A stretch of DNA of 64,000 nucleotides from Channa striata. Taxonomy: Eukaryota; Chordata; Actinopteri; Anabantiformes; Channidae. The position numbers and the translations under genes were made by a program. Within the stretch, counting starts at the first letter, position 1. Each line of letters starts with the position of its first letter. Shown one piece after another: positions 50,821 through 63,322 of this stretch. Below the pieces are notes generated by a model. The model worked only from the letters and a program-made list of their open reading frames with translations, searched no databases and was not told where the DNA came from. The DNA is taken from assembly GCA_033026295.1 (NCBI GenBank), contig CM065182.1, positions 11,594,001 to 11,658,000 of the forward strand, read 5' to 3'.

Positions 50821-52289
50821 TCCTACTGTATTGTGTGGTTGTGTGTCATTGTGCTGCAGTAACAACGCCCGCTGGATGAGGGAGGAGCCGCCCCATCCGT
50901 GAAGCACATGGGTGTCAATTTACACAACATATTACAGCATGTCTCTCACGTGAGCAACACTGCACGCACACTTGCGTGCACGCACAGACACACAAACGCA
51001 CACACTTGCTTTTGACTCGATGCTTTTATCTGAAGTGCTGGGCTGAATAGTCAGACAGGAAGTGAGAGGAAATTTCTCCTCCTCCACTTTATTTGCCTTG
51101 TGGTTAGTCTCCAAACTGTGCTGACGACAGGTTTGATGAATCGATGCGCAGCAGTTTTAATGGTTTTTGTTGATGCCTTTTTTTGGTTAAAGGTGAGAAA
51201 TGATGAAAGTCTGTAGACAAGCTGGACTGTAGAAAATAATGTTTTAGTGTTGTCATAAAGGTTTTAGGGGGACTGAAGTTTAAGTTTCCTTGAAAGTCCT
51301 TTGGGATTTTAAGCCAAATACACCTAACTTGGGGTAAAATGAGTCTGCATAGAGCCAAGATGAGACTACTAGAAAACTCCATGTGTGGTTGGTGAATCTT
51401 TTTAACCATGATTAATTTTAAAGATGTCCACAATTACAGTCCATGTGAATCGAGAGATTGTGTCATTTTATCATCCTATTCCTAAATTATGTGAACCCAT
51501 CTTAAGCCAGCAAATCAATAAGTAAAATGGCCTTATGCTGATTGGACAAATGACTTGCTCCATCAGTTATTGCAGTCTGGCTGGACTCTACAGTAACTTT
51601 AAAAATTCACAATTCAGATAGTGGATCATGATTTATGATAAAAAGAAATGATAGGACTTTTCTTTATTTGCCAACTGCTCACCCCTGGCTCTATGATAAA
51701 ATCATCTCACTAACAGTATAATTACAGAAGCTACTGTATGTGAGAAATGATGCAGGATGAGGTCTGATAGAGGAAGCAGGATGTGAAGAATACCAAAACA
51801 GGATGCAGAGTTCCATTTGTTGCTTTTATTATTTTATGCATCTGGACAATTTAGATTGCATTACACCCCCCTTCCCCCAAAAAACACTGACAGTCATCTG
51901 TCTAGTAGTCCATCACTTTTGGTCCAAGCTGTCTCAGTAACAAGCAGACATCTATGAAATTTTGGCATTCATAATGGCTTTTCCTTTGGCTGTAGCAGCT
52001 ATTTTGACTGTTGGAGTGAAATACCTTGACCTTAACCTAGTGGATTGTTTGCCACTGGATTTGATTTATGCTTTCCTTTTGTGATACAGCAGCTTTGGAA
52101 AACAATCCCCTTAAAACTGTCATAATTTATGTGATTCAGTGGCAGCAAAATAAACCAAATCTTACATTTGTACTTCCTTCACATATGGGCTTTACCTTGT
52201 TGTGTGCATGAAAATAACAAATTTGAATTAGGTACATGTGGATTTTGCTTTGTGATTGTTTTCTTTTCACATTTCATTGTTTTTCACGT

Positions 52290-52620
52290 CGTGGTCACTT
52301 GACTCCCACTAAGCTCCCACCCTGGTCGCCCCCGCACACTTTCTAATTGTTGTTGATATTTGGGTGTAGAGGAGAGTAGAGCCACTGATCCATTAACTGA
52401 CCAGGCCCAGCTTGATTGGCTCCGGACGAACCCCTGAAATAGCAGGATTGGCTGTCGGCCAAGCACCCATTTCCTGTGTGTCTGAGAGGAGCTCCAGCCA
52501 CTGGAGCTCAAATGCATTTCCTGACTGTGTATAAAACTTTTATTAATGACCAGGAGTGCATCAGCGGCTATGCCCGCTCGCCCACACTCACTGGCTCACC
52601 CACTCATTCACTCACTCATC
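52290..52620 (+). promoter_or_regulatory. promoter-like block with two CCAAT motifs, a palindrome and a TATA box
   Basis: In unique, GC-balanced sequence there are two inverted CCAAT cores (GATTGGCT, ATTGG at 52415-52419 and 52447-52451), a perfect 9-bp inverted repeat GAGCTCCAG/CTGGAGCTC (52489-52509), and TATAAAA at 52530-52536. The TATA box is 79 bp after the second CCAAT core. A start site near 52560 would follow on the plus strand. No coding frame of note lies downstream, so a transcript would be noncoding or have distant exons. It could instead be an enhancer in which TATAAAA is fortuitous. Confidence 0.3.
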
Positions 52621-55589
52621 AAGGAAGTGAGAGAGAGATTAAGAAAGGAAAGGATGATGGGAGTTCAAATGAGTTGCAAAGAGACATGATGTGAGACGAG
52701 CACAGGAGGAGCGAGGAAGAGCGTGTGTGTGTGTGTTTGTGGAAAGTGTGTGTGTGTGTATGAGAGACGCTGATGGATGAATCAAGAGATGTGGAGATAG
52801 AATTAAGTGAGACAAACCAGAGTCGAGACATTAAAAGAGAAAGAGAGATGAGGAGGAGGTTTTCTATAGGCTGACAACCTACAGTATCTCTTACAGTCTA
52901 ACTCTGTTACACGCTAAGATCGAACATGAACAAATAAAGACCATATATTGTAGATCTGCAATATATGAATGAGGTTCCCTGCACAATCAGATGACCAAGT
53001 ATTACTCACATTCTAAGTCTGCACAGATACGCCATCGTGTTTTTCTCTTTTTAGAGGTTTACCAGGAACAGGGACCGGATATGTCAAGTCTCTCTTAAAA
53101 AGATATGCTTTTAATAAAATGAAAGTGGCATGTCGCATTGATTACACAGTGGTTAGCAGATTGCATGTTTTAGCTTCAATAGTGGCTTTCAATAGTGGAA
53201 ATAAAAATGTTTGGATGGATTGTCAGGGGTTTTTGTACACATATTCATAGAGCCCAGAGGAAAAAATCTTTATCATTAGGGTAACAACCATTCTGAAACT
53301 AAAACCGAAGCTATGATATCCAATACTGGAACTGTGATAATAGTCACATATCACAGCAGTGTGGGAACATTTTAGTCATCCAGTGAATCATCATTATTAG
53401 CATTATCTAGGGTCATTTACTTTAGTGTTCCAAAATGAGTAAATGAAAGCCAGAAATTGTTCCTTTGGCCTGAGGATGGCATAAGGGAAAATCATGGAAA
53501 ACTGTTCCAAACTGAATGAAAGTCATTCTGTGAGGGGAACATTATGAATGGGTTGTTTTTATTGTACTCGGCCTATTTTGATAAGTGTATAAATCCACTG
53601 GTAGGTCTGGTGGTGGTGCAAGGATTGATGAGAAGTGTTACATCAGGCCAAGTCTTAGGTTTCTCTGTCCGTACACTCAGATTTCTCTACATCCAGCCTG
53701 GCTTCATGCAGTGTATTCTTGGTGACTTTAAATAAGGAAAATGCAATAAGTATAATATTTATTCAGAGTGGAAAACATTTTTGCAGCCATTTTATTTTGT
53801 AATGTCTGTGTGACAAATCTCTAGGTGTCATATAATGTGCATTTTCAAACCACAGACAGGGGAAGTCAACTAATGATTTAAACTTGCACTTGATAAAATA
53901 ATATTCACTATTAATATTCTTAATATTCACTCTGAGTGCTTATCTGTTAAGGACCATAACTGCACCCAAGGTTAATTTGAGCAGGAGAAGCTGAGAACTA
54001 TAAGAGAGACAACACTATGCTATGTGGCCTTTCATCACTCCATAAAATGTGAATAAGAGCTTCAAATGTGCATAACAGAGCATAATTGCATCAAATGGAT
54101 GAAAGATAAGAGCTGTCAACACTTTCCTGGCTGGGTGGAGAGACAAAGAAAGTTGGGGGAAGAGAGAGTGTGAAGCTGACTGAATGGTGACTGCAATGAC
54201 TGGTGGAAACCTCCAGATATAACAGTGAGCCAGACCTGGCAACCCAAGAGGGTCAGGCTGTAGTAGATTTGCAGTAGACACACTGAACCAAACCAACAGC
54301 TGCCTGCCAACCTTCACATATTTTACAAATTGTGACCATCACCGCTGCTTGTGGTTTCTGTCCCACACATGACATACATGCACATAATCATGTCTCCATT
54401 TAGCAATTACTCCAAAAAGACTTGGTCAGAACTGGTTATTCTGTTAAGTTACTCAAAAATTATTTCCTATACAGAAAGATAGTGAATCTGTTTTTAGAGC
54501 ATTAGAAAACCAGCAAACTGAACATTGTTGTTATTAAAATTTGGTCCAATACCATCTTTGAAAGTCTAGATCCCCATTCAGGAGCTGAGGAAGTGACTGG
54601 ACTGGACGGGGATGCTAGTAAATGTCCTGTGGGCACATTTTAATCCGGTATCCAGTTCTCTGAATACATCCATGATCACACTCCACAGTGCTTGCCTTTG
54701 AACCAGTGGTGGTGCTGGAACATTAGGCTGTGATTGAGGGGTTTAAGTGCCTTTATCACATTACAAAAACAGAACAGGCACACCACACTAATTACTCTGC
54801 TCTGCTGGAGCTTGCAGAGTTACTGGGATACGACTACTTTAAAAAGCTGCACTTTTTGTAATTGTTATTTTGAATAGAAAAACATCACACTTGATTTATG
54901 CTTATTAAGACTGGAAAAAAGAAACAATTATTTATCCTCAACAATCACACATTTGTCTGCTATTGACCACTGCTAGGAAGCCATCCTCTACGCCTCGGAT
55001 GTCCTTCCTGTCCCAGTTACTTAAAGACCTGGACAATTGTGGAAGACTAGCAGGCTTTGTCATAAGAGACTGGGACATGAAGCGCAGAGACAGACGAGGC
55101 AGCTGGGAATAGAGGGACCTGTACTCGCTTTGACTGTGCACACGTGTAATGAGACATTGCCACCATTCCAGGTCTTATCATTTGCACTTTTACCTTCAAA
55201 TTACAAAGTTTAGATAATCTATCTTAACTGCTGACCTGCTTCCAACATAGACAATTGTTTCACTGCTTGTACTTCTTGCCTTATTGACTTTGCTGAAGCT
55301 CATTTTGAAGCTGGGAATAAACTTGAGGAAATTGCAATAATGTGCTTATATCCAAAAATGCATTAACCCTCAGAAGAAAATAATGAAGATTTTTAACGCA
55401 AATGAAATTTTACAGTTACCATGTGATTAACTCACTACTTTGCACATTATGTTTTACTGCTCTCGGTTTTGCATCAGTGTGAGCTATTTGGCTCCAAAAC
55501 TATCTGGTTGTGTCCCACCGTGGAGTTGGGGGGGTTGGTGATGATGTGTAGTGTGACTTTGTATATCCACCCCACACACGCACACACTT

Positions 55590-55750
55590 TCTGACCCTGC
55601 ATCTAAGCAGGGGGCTTCAGTGGGTCATTGACCCGACATCATGGGGCCTGGTTACTGGGAGAAAAGGGTCGATAGGCCCGGCTGTGTGGGCGAGGGGTCA
55701 ATATGAATGATAGAGGCAGAGACTATGGGATTTTCATTTGTCCCATTGTT
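55590..55750. promoter_or_regulatory. candidate regulatory block with a palindromic nuclear-receptor-type site
   Basis: GGGTCATTGACCC at 55622-55634 is a perfect inverted repeat of GGGTCA spaced by one base (IR1 arrangement). Two further half sites follow: GGGTCG at about 55667 and GGGTCA at about 55696. The surrounding sequence (CATCATGGGGCCTGGTTACT, GATAGGCCCGGCTGTG) is GC-balanced and unique in AT-rich DNA. Binding is inference. Confidence 0.35.
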
Positions 55751-56499
55751 GTATTTTATTCTCAATAATAAAATTACTATAAAGATAAAGATCATCCCAT
55801 TTGTATGTTTTCATTTAAAATAGCTGTTAAGTAGTTCATCAATCAGTCTTATCATTAATTCTTTTAATTGCACATTACAGAAACAAAAATTGAGTTAAAA
55901 ATATCTCACTGTGACATGCACAGAACAACAGAATAATGCTATAAATGAAGTTGAGCAGAAAACAGGCTACAAGCTTACGCACAGGGATCGGTAGCATTGA
56001 CTGCCGCTCAGTAGGAGGCCGAGCTCTGCAGTGGGGGGGCAGCTTTCCCTTACAGTGTGGATGCATTTTAAACTCCGGAACATTAGAAAAAAACAAGGTT
56101 TCCACTTTGAATATTTAGATGTAACACTCTGTGTACCACCATACTTTGTGATCCACCAACATTAAAATGATGTAGTCAAATACAACTGCCATAAATCTTC
56201 ACTTCGTGATAATGTTCGAAACAGTTCTGCAAAGAAGATGATTTAACTGTCATCTGGGAAAATGGTGGTGCCCATAAACAAATCGCACCTTTTTATTCCT
56301 CAGTTATAGTTACAACGGCACCATTTACGACATCTTCCAAAAGTCCTAAATCCGATTTTTTAGTTGGTATCGCAGTGTCAAAAATAGACATTTTAAGAAT
56401 TCAAATCCACTCTTTTACAGCTTTTATTGTTCTGTCCATTGCCACCTTTTGTTGATGATTTCCCCCATTTTACCAATATTAATATTTCCATTTAAGCCA

Positions 56500-56650
56500 A
56501 TAACCCTTATTGATCTGATTAGAGAGAGAGAGCGAGGCTGACTGGAGTTCGTAATGGGGAAGCATTGATTATGGCTGATAACTCTGGCTCTTTGATGTGG
56601 ATAATGCAGTCTGTGTCTTCCTGCCTCTGCACTGCCTTTACACTTTAAAA
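56500..56650. promoter_or_regulatory. candidate conserved noncoding block
   Basis: TTATTGATCTGATTAGAG, GGAGTTCGTAATGGGG, AGCATTGATTATGGCTGATA and GATGTGGATAATGCAG give repeated GATTA and TAAT cores in unique sequence, interrupted by a short GA run. No coding potential. Confidence 0.25.
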
Positions 56651-58439
56651 CCCCTGGGCCTTAGAGGATATTGGGTTTACAGGGAGAGAGAGCATGAGAG
56701 GGAGAGAGGGAGAGAGAGTATGTATGTGAGTCTAATGTGATGTAAGATTAAGGAAGTTCTGTAAGGTGAAGAGATCACATGTAGTTGTATGATTATGAAC
56801 TTTTAGGGAGGACATGCACCAGCAAGTTTAATCATGTGTGTGTAAAATAAAACGCTGTGTTTCATTTTTCATATCTGAGACTTGTTAATAACAAACACTA
56901 GCTACCTTGCAAAAACCACTTTGCTGTGACTGTGCACTCACAGCTAAAGCCTGTGCAGCCGTCTGCAAACATGTCAGTCAGAACAACACAACGTACAGTC
57001 GCACGTACAGTTGCAAGATTTGTGTGTTTGTTTATATTTGTGATTGTGGTAAAGATCTGTATCATATTTTATGAGCAATTTATGCAGAAAACCAGGGAAA
57101 TGTATACAATCCCAGTCATTTTTATCACATCTGAAAGTTAATAAACTAGCTGCAGCTTATTTCTGCTCCCCCTCAATGACAATTTAAATGCAAACATGCA
57201 GGCTTAGCCATATAATTCCTTTTTAACTATTTTAACAAAAGTACTTGAACTGAAGTTGCTATTTTTAGCCAAAACCAAGAGCTTTACCTAACAGCAACCA
57301 AATTATTTTTTGCACCTGAAGTTAACAAAGTTTAACGTTGGACAATATGTAGTTCTCTGCATAGTATTACATTTCCTTTATCCATCCTAAACATTTAATC
57401 CACAAAATACAGAAGCACAATATCAATAGTAGTTGAATGTGGCTTGTCATGAAACTGTCAAATGTAGTTGTCAGTTTGTATCGAGTCTGTTCCAAGGTAC
57501 TGCAGGTTCACCACAGGAGCACTGGAAAAGCACTTTTATGTGCCACTATTTCTACCAACTGATGTAATAAATCATATAAACTCTAATACTTTAAAATGAT
57601 AATACTGCACATTATAAAAAAAAACACATCATGATAGAAAATAACACTTATGTGTTTGTCCTTTTTGTGTGTGATGTGTGTGTGTAAAGCATTTTTAATT
57701 CATTAGGCCTACATACTGTAGAATGGACTTATAAAACCGAATTAGTCAAGAAATGTGTCATAGACATAGAGAAACACAGACATTTCAACCATATCATGTA
57801 GTAGTATTAGTAGTATTTAATGCCAAATTATATAACACCACAAAATAATAAACTGTGCAAAAAGTGAGGAAATCTGAAGGTTTTCGGAATAAATCGTAAA
57901 ACGTTGAGCACAGAATAAAACCACAAAAAATACAAGAATGAAAAAATATAATCAGTTATAGTGCTGAAGTTAGCTCCAGCAGCATGTCGTGTTAGACATG
58001 TGCTGATCTGTAAAATAGCTCAGAAAGGTCAATAACAATAGAATCTTATTTAACACAAAAAATACATTTAGTCATCTTTAACACTAAATATTTGCCAGCA
58101 AGCAGAGGAACATTTAAACAATAGCATAGTTTAAATTTACAGCTAAAACTGCAAAAATGTATGTGGCCCTGATGATTGTCACTTATATACTTGTATATTG
58201 TAGTACAAGGAAGTGGTTTTGCATAATGAGATAATTGCACTTAGAACACGATATTATTAGTATTATAGTATATATTTGGAGTACATTTATCACTGTTTAT
58301 GTAATATGGAATAACAGGATGAATCAGATCAGTTTTATTAAGTTGATATTTTTGTCTTGCGCAGAGTCACCAACTACTTACTGTTCAGAATCTTCAATGA
58401 GATTATTTTTTGAATTCAGGATTAGTAATTACGATCACC

Positions 58440-58700
58440 TCAGCATGTGATCTATCAGTCGCCCCCCACCCAGGCCTGTGCACTGTGGTGGGTTTCTTCT
58501 GTTTCTGGGACCATGTGAGCTTTGAGAAGAGTGACTGAAATCAAAATGGTTGACACACAGCCAACTGAGCCAAGCCCTACAGAGCTGGGATGACCTCATT
58601 CTCTGTCTCTCTGCTCCATCAGCTCCACTCGTTGACCCCGAGCAGAGAGTGACTGCTGAGGGGAGCTGGGTCCCTCTGCTGGAGGTATTTAGACTAATAA
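58440..58700. promoter_or_regulatory. candidate conserved noncoding block
   Basis: GC-balanced unique DNA (CAGGCCTGTGCACTGTGG, GACCATGTGAGCTTTG, CTGAGCCAAGCCCTACAG, CTCGTTGACCCCGAGCAG) between AT-rich flanks. A 113-codon minus-strand frame crosses it but shows no family motif. GTTGACCCC resembles a nuclear-receptor half site. Confidence 0.2.
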
Positions 58701-59700
58701 ACCTTCTGAATATTACACAAGACTTTAGAAATACTGGGTGTAATGATGCAGTGATGTACAGTGTACAGTCTCCCAACTTTTACTAATATAAAGTGAGCAA
58801 GTAAGAAGATAAAAATTACGGAGAGGCATTTGGTCTAGTAAAGCATTTTATAGCAAGTTCGGGTGATCAGATTTTTTAAAAACACCATCTTGATTGTGCA
58901 GATTTTAATTAATATTTAACTGTATGCATGCTAAAAAAACAAAACAAATAAAATTTAGCAAATATACAACTGTTTTAATCACAACCTGTCAAAGCTCGAA
59001 CATTTGCAATCAAGAACGACTGAGGCCACGTCGACTGACTAGCTGTAAATATTGGACTAGAAAGTAAAGATGATTTTATCCGTACAAAAATATATTTAAA
59101 GATATCTACTTGCAGATTAGCTACATCCAGTTAATTTAGCTTAGCATAAAAATGTATTCTCTGCGGACAAAGGCAGGATTTGGTCTTTCATGGATTATTC
59201 ACATAGCAAGCCTTCTTCTATGCAATCATCATCGGATCAGATGATTATTATATTCTGTTATCTAAAGGTTGATGCTGGCCTGGCATTAGCTTGCAAACAC
59301 GATAAACAAAATAAGGCACTTGAAATTTTTTACATGCTTCCTGCACAAAGTTGATTCTGTGTCCTCTGGGAAGCTTGTTTCTGTCAGTACCGGGGATACG
59401 GAGGTTTTACAGAGGATGCACAGCTGGTGACACTTTGTGAGGGTGTGACGCTGTGGTGTTTTATCTGGGAACGTCTTTATTCCTGCAAAATGTTCAAGAT
59501 GTTACAGTGCATGCACCTGCAAATGTTATGCATTGCACAAACCTAAATGTGTCGGTCTTTCTCCAAATGGAAACAAGTTTCATTAGTAAAGTTCAGAGAT
59601 GGAACAAAAAAAAATAAATCGCACCAAGCTGTTCAATGCAGGCCAACGTTTGCAGTAAGCTTAATGCAAACTGCATGGAAAGAAACAAATGTTTGCATTT

Positions 59701-59733
59701 CTCTACTTTGACATGCTCATAGTCAAAGTAGAG
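59701..59733. repeat. perfect 12-bp inverted repeat (hairpin)
   Basis: CTCTACTTTGAC and GTCAAAGTAGAG are exact reverse complements separated by nine bases (ATGCTCATA). The surrounding 200 bp shows no repeat ends. Confidence 0.85.
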
Positions 59734-60226
59734 TTGATTTCAGAGCACCCAGTGGACACAGAGCCTGTCAACATGCTTTATCATGTGTAAAGCTTGGACA
59801 CTGGCAACCAGGAAAACTCAGAAAAGGGAAATAAGTCTTTGCATTTTCTCTTAAGGTTGTGAGACAGCACACGGTCTCAACCCAGGTCCCTCTGTGATAT
59901 GCAAACGTGGCAAAGCTACAGCGAACAGGACAGACCGGCAGCTCTGAATCAATCAAGACATACAAACCTCAAAATAAAATGCTTTAGAAAAACAATGACA
60001 TCATTCACAGACACACCATACTATTTCAGCACGAACGAAAAGCAAAGCAAACTACCCGATCAGAACATTCGGTAAATGTTCATCAAAACCACATTGCTGG
60101 AAAGCCGCTCTAAATATAAATATATAAAAAAAAATATTTACATGCAGAGTAGCAATCATAATAATGCATCCACTTCCTCATCTCCTGGGCTAGCATGGCT
60201 GTGGTGGTTTTGAGGAGGATCTCATG

Positions 60227-60298
60227 CTACATGCTATGGATGGTACCAGTGTAATCGTGCATTAGTGACAACTGGAAGCTGAGGATTACCCCTCTCAT
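60227..60298 (-). CDS. possible terminal exon, phase-compatible with the exon at 63.3 kb
   Basis: On the minus strand TGTTGTCTTCCCTCAG forms a good acceptor (AG at the complement of 60299-60300). In phase 0 it is followed by 23 open codons, starting MRGVILSFQL, and then TAG. The phase matches the donor of the exon at 63323-63437. The block around it (about 60180-60360) is less AT-rich than its flanks. A 72-nt open stretch can arise by chance and I recognise no homolog, so this is a weak proposal. It could equally be conserved noncoding sequence. Confidence 0.15.
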   Translation of the reverse strand: MRGVILSFQLSLMHDYTGTIHSM

Positions 60299-60837
60299 CT
60301 GAGGGAAGACAACATCCATGTGTTGCTGAATGCAGCCTTACCGGAACTTATTAGCGTGACAACCAAGTTGGGACGGGCCAAAAGAAAAATGAATACAGCA
60401 ATATATCACAATACAATCTTCTGTGATACCCAGATATAGCTACATCATCTTTTTATAACAAGATAAACTGCTCTACTTTCTCACAATTGACAGCTTAATC
60501 TCAGAAAGATCAGTGAAACTTCTAGCTGGCAATCAAGAACGTACAGAAGATATTTACATTTTTTAACACATATTCCATCATCTCAGAGACATAAATTGTA
60601 ATGTATCACAGATGATTGCGTTGCAATATATCACAGAATCACTTGTTCAATGATTCCATCACGAGCAATAGGCAGTTTAGTTCCCAACCCTCCTGCAGAG
60701 TGCGTATAGTATTTTACCTGGTCAAATTTATGCTGTTATATGTTTTCAAAACTGTATGCTATGTTTCAATGTTAGTGTCAGATCAGATCAGATGTTATAT
60801 GTTAAATTTATCAATGGGCATGTTAGCGTAGAACACA

Positions 60838-60856
60838 TTTTTTTTTTTTTTTTTTT
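60838..60856. repeat. T homopolymer, 19 bases
   Basis: Uninterrupted T run. Could be the A tail of a minus-strand retroposed sequence, but nothing recognisable adjoins it. Confidence 0.85.
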
Positions 60857-63322
60857 AGTAGTTGCCAGGCAAGGACAATGTTTTACAAGGTTAATTGTGA
60901 TCTTTGTTGGGATGTTGTCCACATTATACAATTGAGAGGAAGTGTGTTCATGAGTTTTAAACAAAACTATCCTCAGTTCAGCTCAGATCTAGCCCAGTTC
61001 CCAGTTGTCATGATTGCAATCATAATCCATTGCACAACCATAGGGTTGTAGCATAGTCTGAAAAGGTCGGATTATGAGTTCTTTTTTTGTATAAAAAAAA
61101 GCTCAAACATAACAGTCACCCCAAAATAAACCCAATTTGTTTGAACGAAAGATCTGACTCAGTGCTCCCAAATTTAGAAGGAGATAGGGGGATTTCAACC
61201 ACCACCAACCCTGGGAGCCCTAGGAGCCCTGGGGATGAGGGAGGGGAGGGGGAGCAGCATGCGGGGGGAGGGAAAGGCATCTGGATCTTCTTGTCGTTCA
61301 ATTATTCCTGTCGGAGAGAAGCAGTGTGTCTTTAAGGAGTTGTAATGATTTCCTGTTTCGAAATAAACACAACACAGGTACAATTGTTATGTCTTTGCAA
61401 AAAAACTTTTGTTTACTTTTGAAAAAACAAGGTGCCTGGTTCGAAGACAAAATGCAAAACAGTAGGTAGACGAGTTTCCACCATTTCGTACCACAAGCAG
61501 AGCAATTTATTTACAAGATGTACCCGAAAATCAAGTTTATTCTGTAACTTAAATCTGCATTTTTCTAATTCTAGTGAAAACGAAGGTGAACCTTTAAAGT
61601 TTACTGTCAGAGCCGCTTTCCTCTTAATCCAACACTGAATCTGCTCAACTCAAATTTGGTCAACTGTCAGCCTTTCATTAAAAAACTGGCAACATTTCTA
61701 TTTTTAGCAAATGTGGCAACATAGGCCCCAATCAGGCACTTCCTTGTATTTGGGCCATTGAACTGTGCTTGTGTCACACTTAAGGATGATTTACGAAGCT
61801 CCAAAGATGCTGGACAACGTTTAAAAGGGTCTTGGATCTTGGAATGAAGAAACAGGTCATTTAGTGGAACAATGTGTCTTTGTGATGTGTTTTTTGGGTA
61901 ACAAGTGACAAATCCATGGTTGTAGGCTGACAACTAACTCAACATGCATCTTGGACATACTGTTACAAGACGGTAAACTGCAGTCCCACCGCAGTAAAGT
62001 TGGAGTTTGACAACATATATATATATATAACCTCTAGTATGACATCATAATTTTGCAATTTTCTATAAGAATTATACAAATTTCCATCTCCAAATGTCCT
62101 ATTTCTGCCTTCAGGAACTTAATGAGTAAGCCTGAAAGGACGTTGTTAGTCACTGGGGTATAAATCTACAAACTGTCGCATACTTGTCATAAATCAATAC
62201 AAATTAACAATACCTCAGTAGAAACTAAATTAAAAGCTCGAAACAAGTCCAAGCTTCCACCAAGACCAGCACAACTGTCTGCAAAGCCCCATTTTATCTC
62301 AAGATGGCAGTAGTTCACGGCCCGGCTCCAGTAACAGCTCTAGATTACCTATGAATCGTTGCTGACTTACCATTAAAAACACTCTTAAAAGCAAAATTAA
62401 ACTAGTGTGATCCCGAACATATCCCAAACAAAGCTGGAATAGCAATAACTCCACTGGATATTAAGTTTCATTTTGCTTTTTTTTTTCACGTTAGTTTTTC
62501 AAAGTGATATGTAAATATTGTCTTTTCCATGTTTGCATTTTGTGTTTGTTACGCTTGACTTTCGAGTCAATGAAAAATACTAGTTAATACAGTATTTTAA
62601 GATTTGTCTTTATTATAATACTGCATAATTCCTTTTGATTCTTTAATCTTGACAGAATAAGAGGTACCAATACTATTCTTAATATAACGACATTGCAACA
62701 TTTGATTTTTGTTGCCAGCAAAAAAGCCGTATAAGCTGATAACTTCTACTATTCTAGTTGCTTTGTTCTTTCTTTTGGTAGAACATGACATGTAATAGAG
62801 CAATATAGGTAATAATTGGGAAATAACAGTTGAGTCCTAAACAGGGTCAGGGAACCCATTGGATCTGAGGTTGTATTATTTTTTTCACATAAGGACCTTT
62901 AATAAAATGTTATTTTTCATGTTGTTTTTCATGTTGTTTTGTGGGTTTTTGACGGTTTTTGACGGTTTTTTTGAACCGTCACTATCACTATGACCCCTTG
63001 GTCCCACACCTTCATGTATCAGTGTTGAATGTAGTGCATCTCTGTGAAGATTGTCTGTCATGTCAGCAGAATTTTGCAGAGAACCTCGATGACAACAGGT
63101 CTCGTTCAGAAATAGTCTGTGTGTTATCGGCTCACAAACAAATACTGTTGTGCTCAGTGCTGTTTTTTGGGCAAACAATATTAATAAGAAAGACAAAACT
63201 GTTTCCTCTGGTGATTGTTGCTGACATTACACCATGTTGTGTAATAGAAAGTTGCTACTAATACTCTGAAGCCATAATTTTATATTAGGTCACCTCTTTC
63301 CTTCATCTCCTCCTTGATTTAC

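Larger units (their letters stand above)
49341..63322. other. gene-free stretch between the Tc1-like remnant and the 63.3-kb exon
   Basis: No credible gene beyond the weak terminal-exon proposal at 60.2 kb. Contains (TG)n arrays at about 50023-50057, 50774-50808 and 52719-52760, a GTTT-rich run at about 50313-50345, a 19-bp T run at 60838-60856 and (AT)n at about 62013-62028. The sequence is AT-rich and otherwise featureless. If the 63.3-kb exon is real, part of this is its downstream intron. Confidence 0.5.

Noticed and set aside
61116..61383. Minus-strand Pro-rich, faintly collagen-like frame after CTCTCCGACAG
   Set aside because: The acceptor is plausible, but the frame in phase with the 63.3-kb exon hits a stop at the second codon, and the Gly-X-Y impression covers only two or three triplets.
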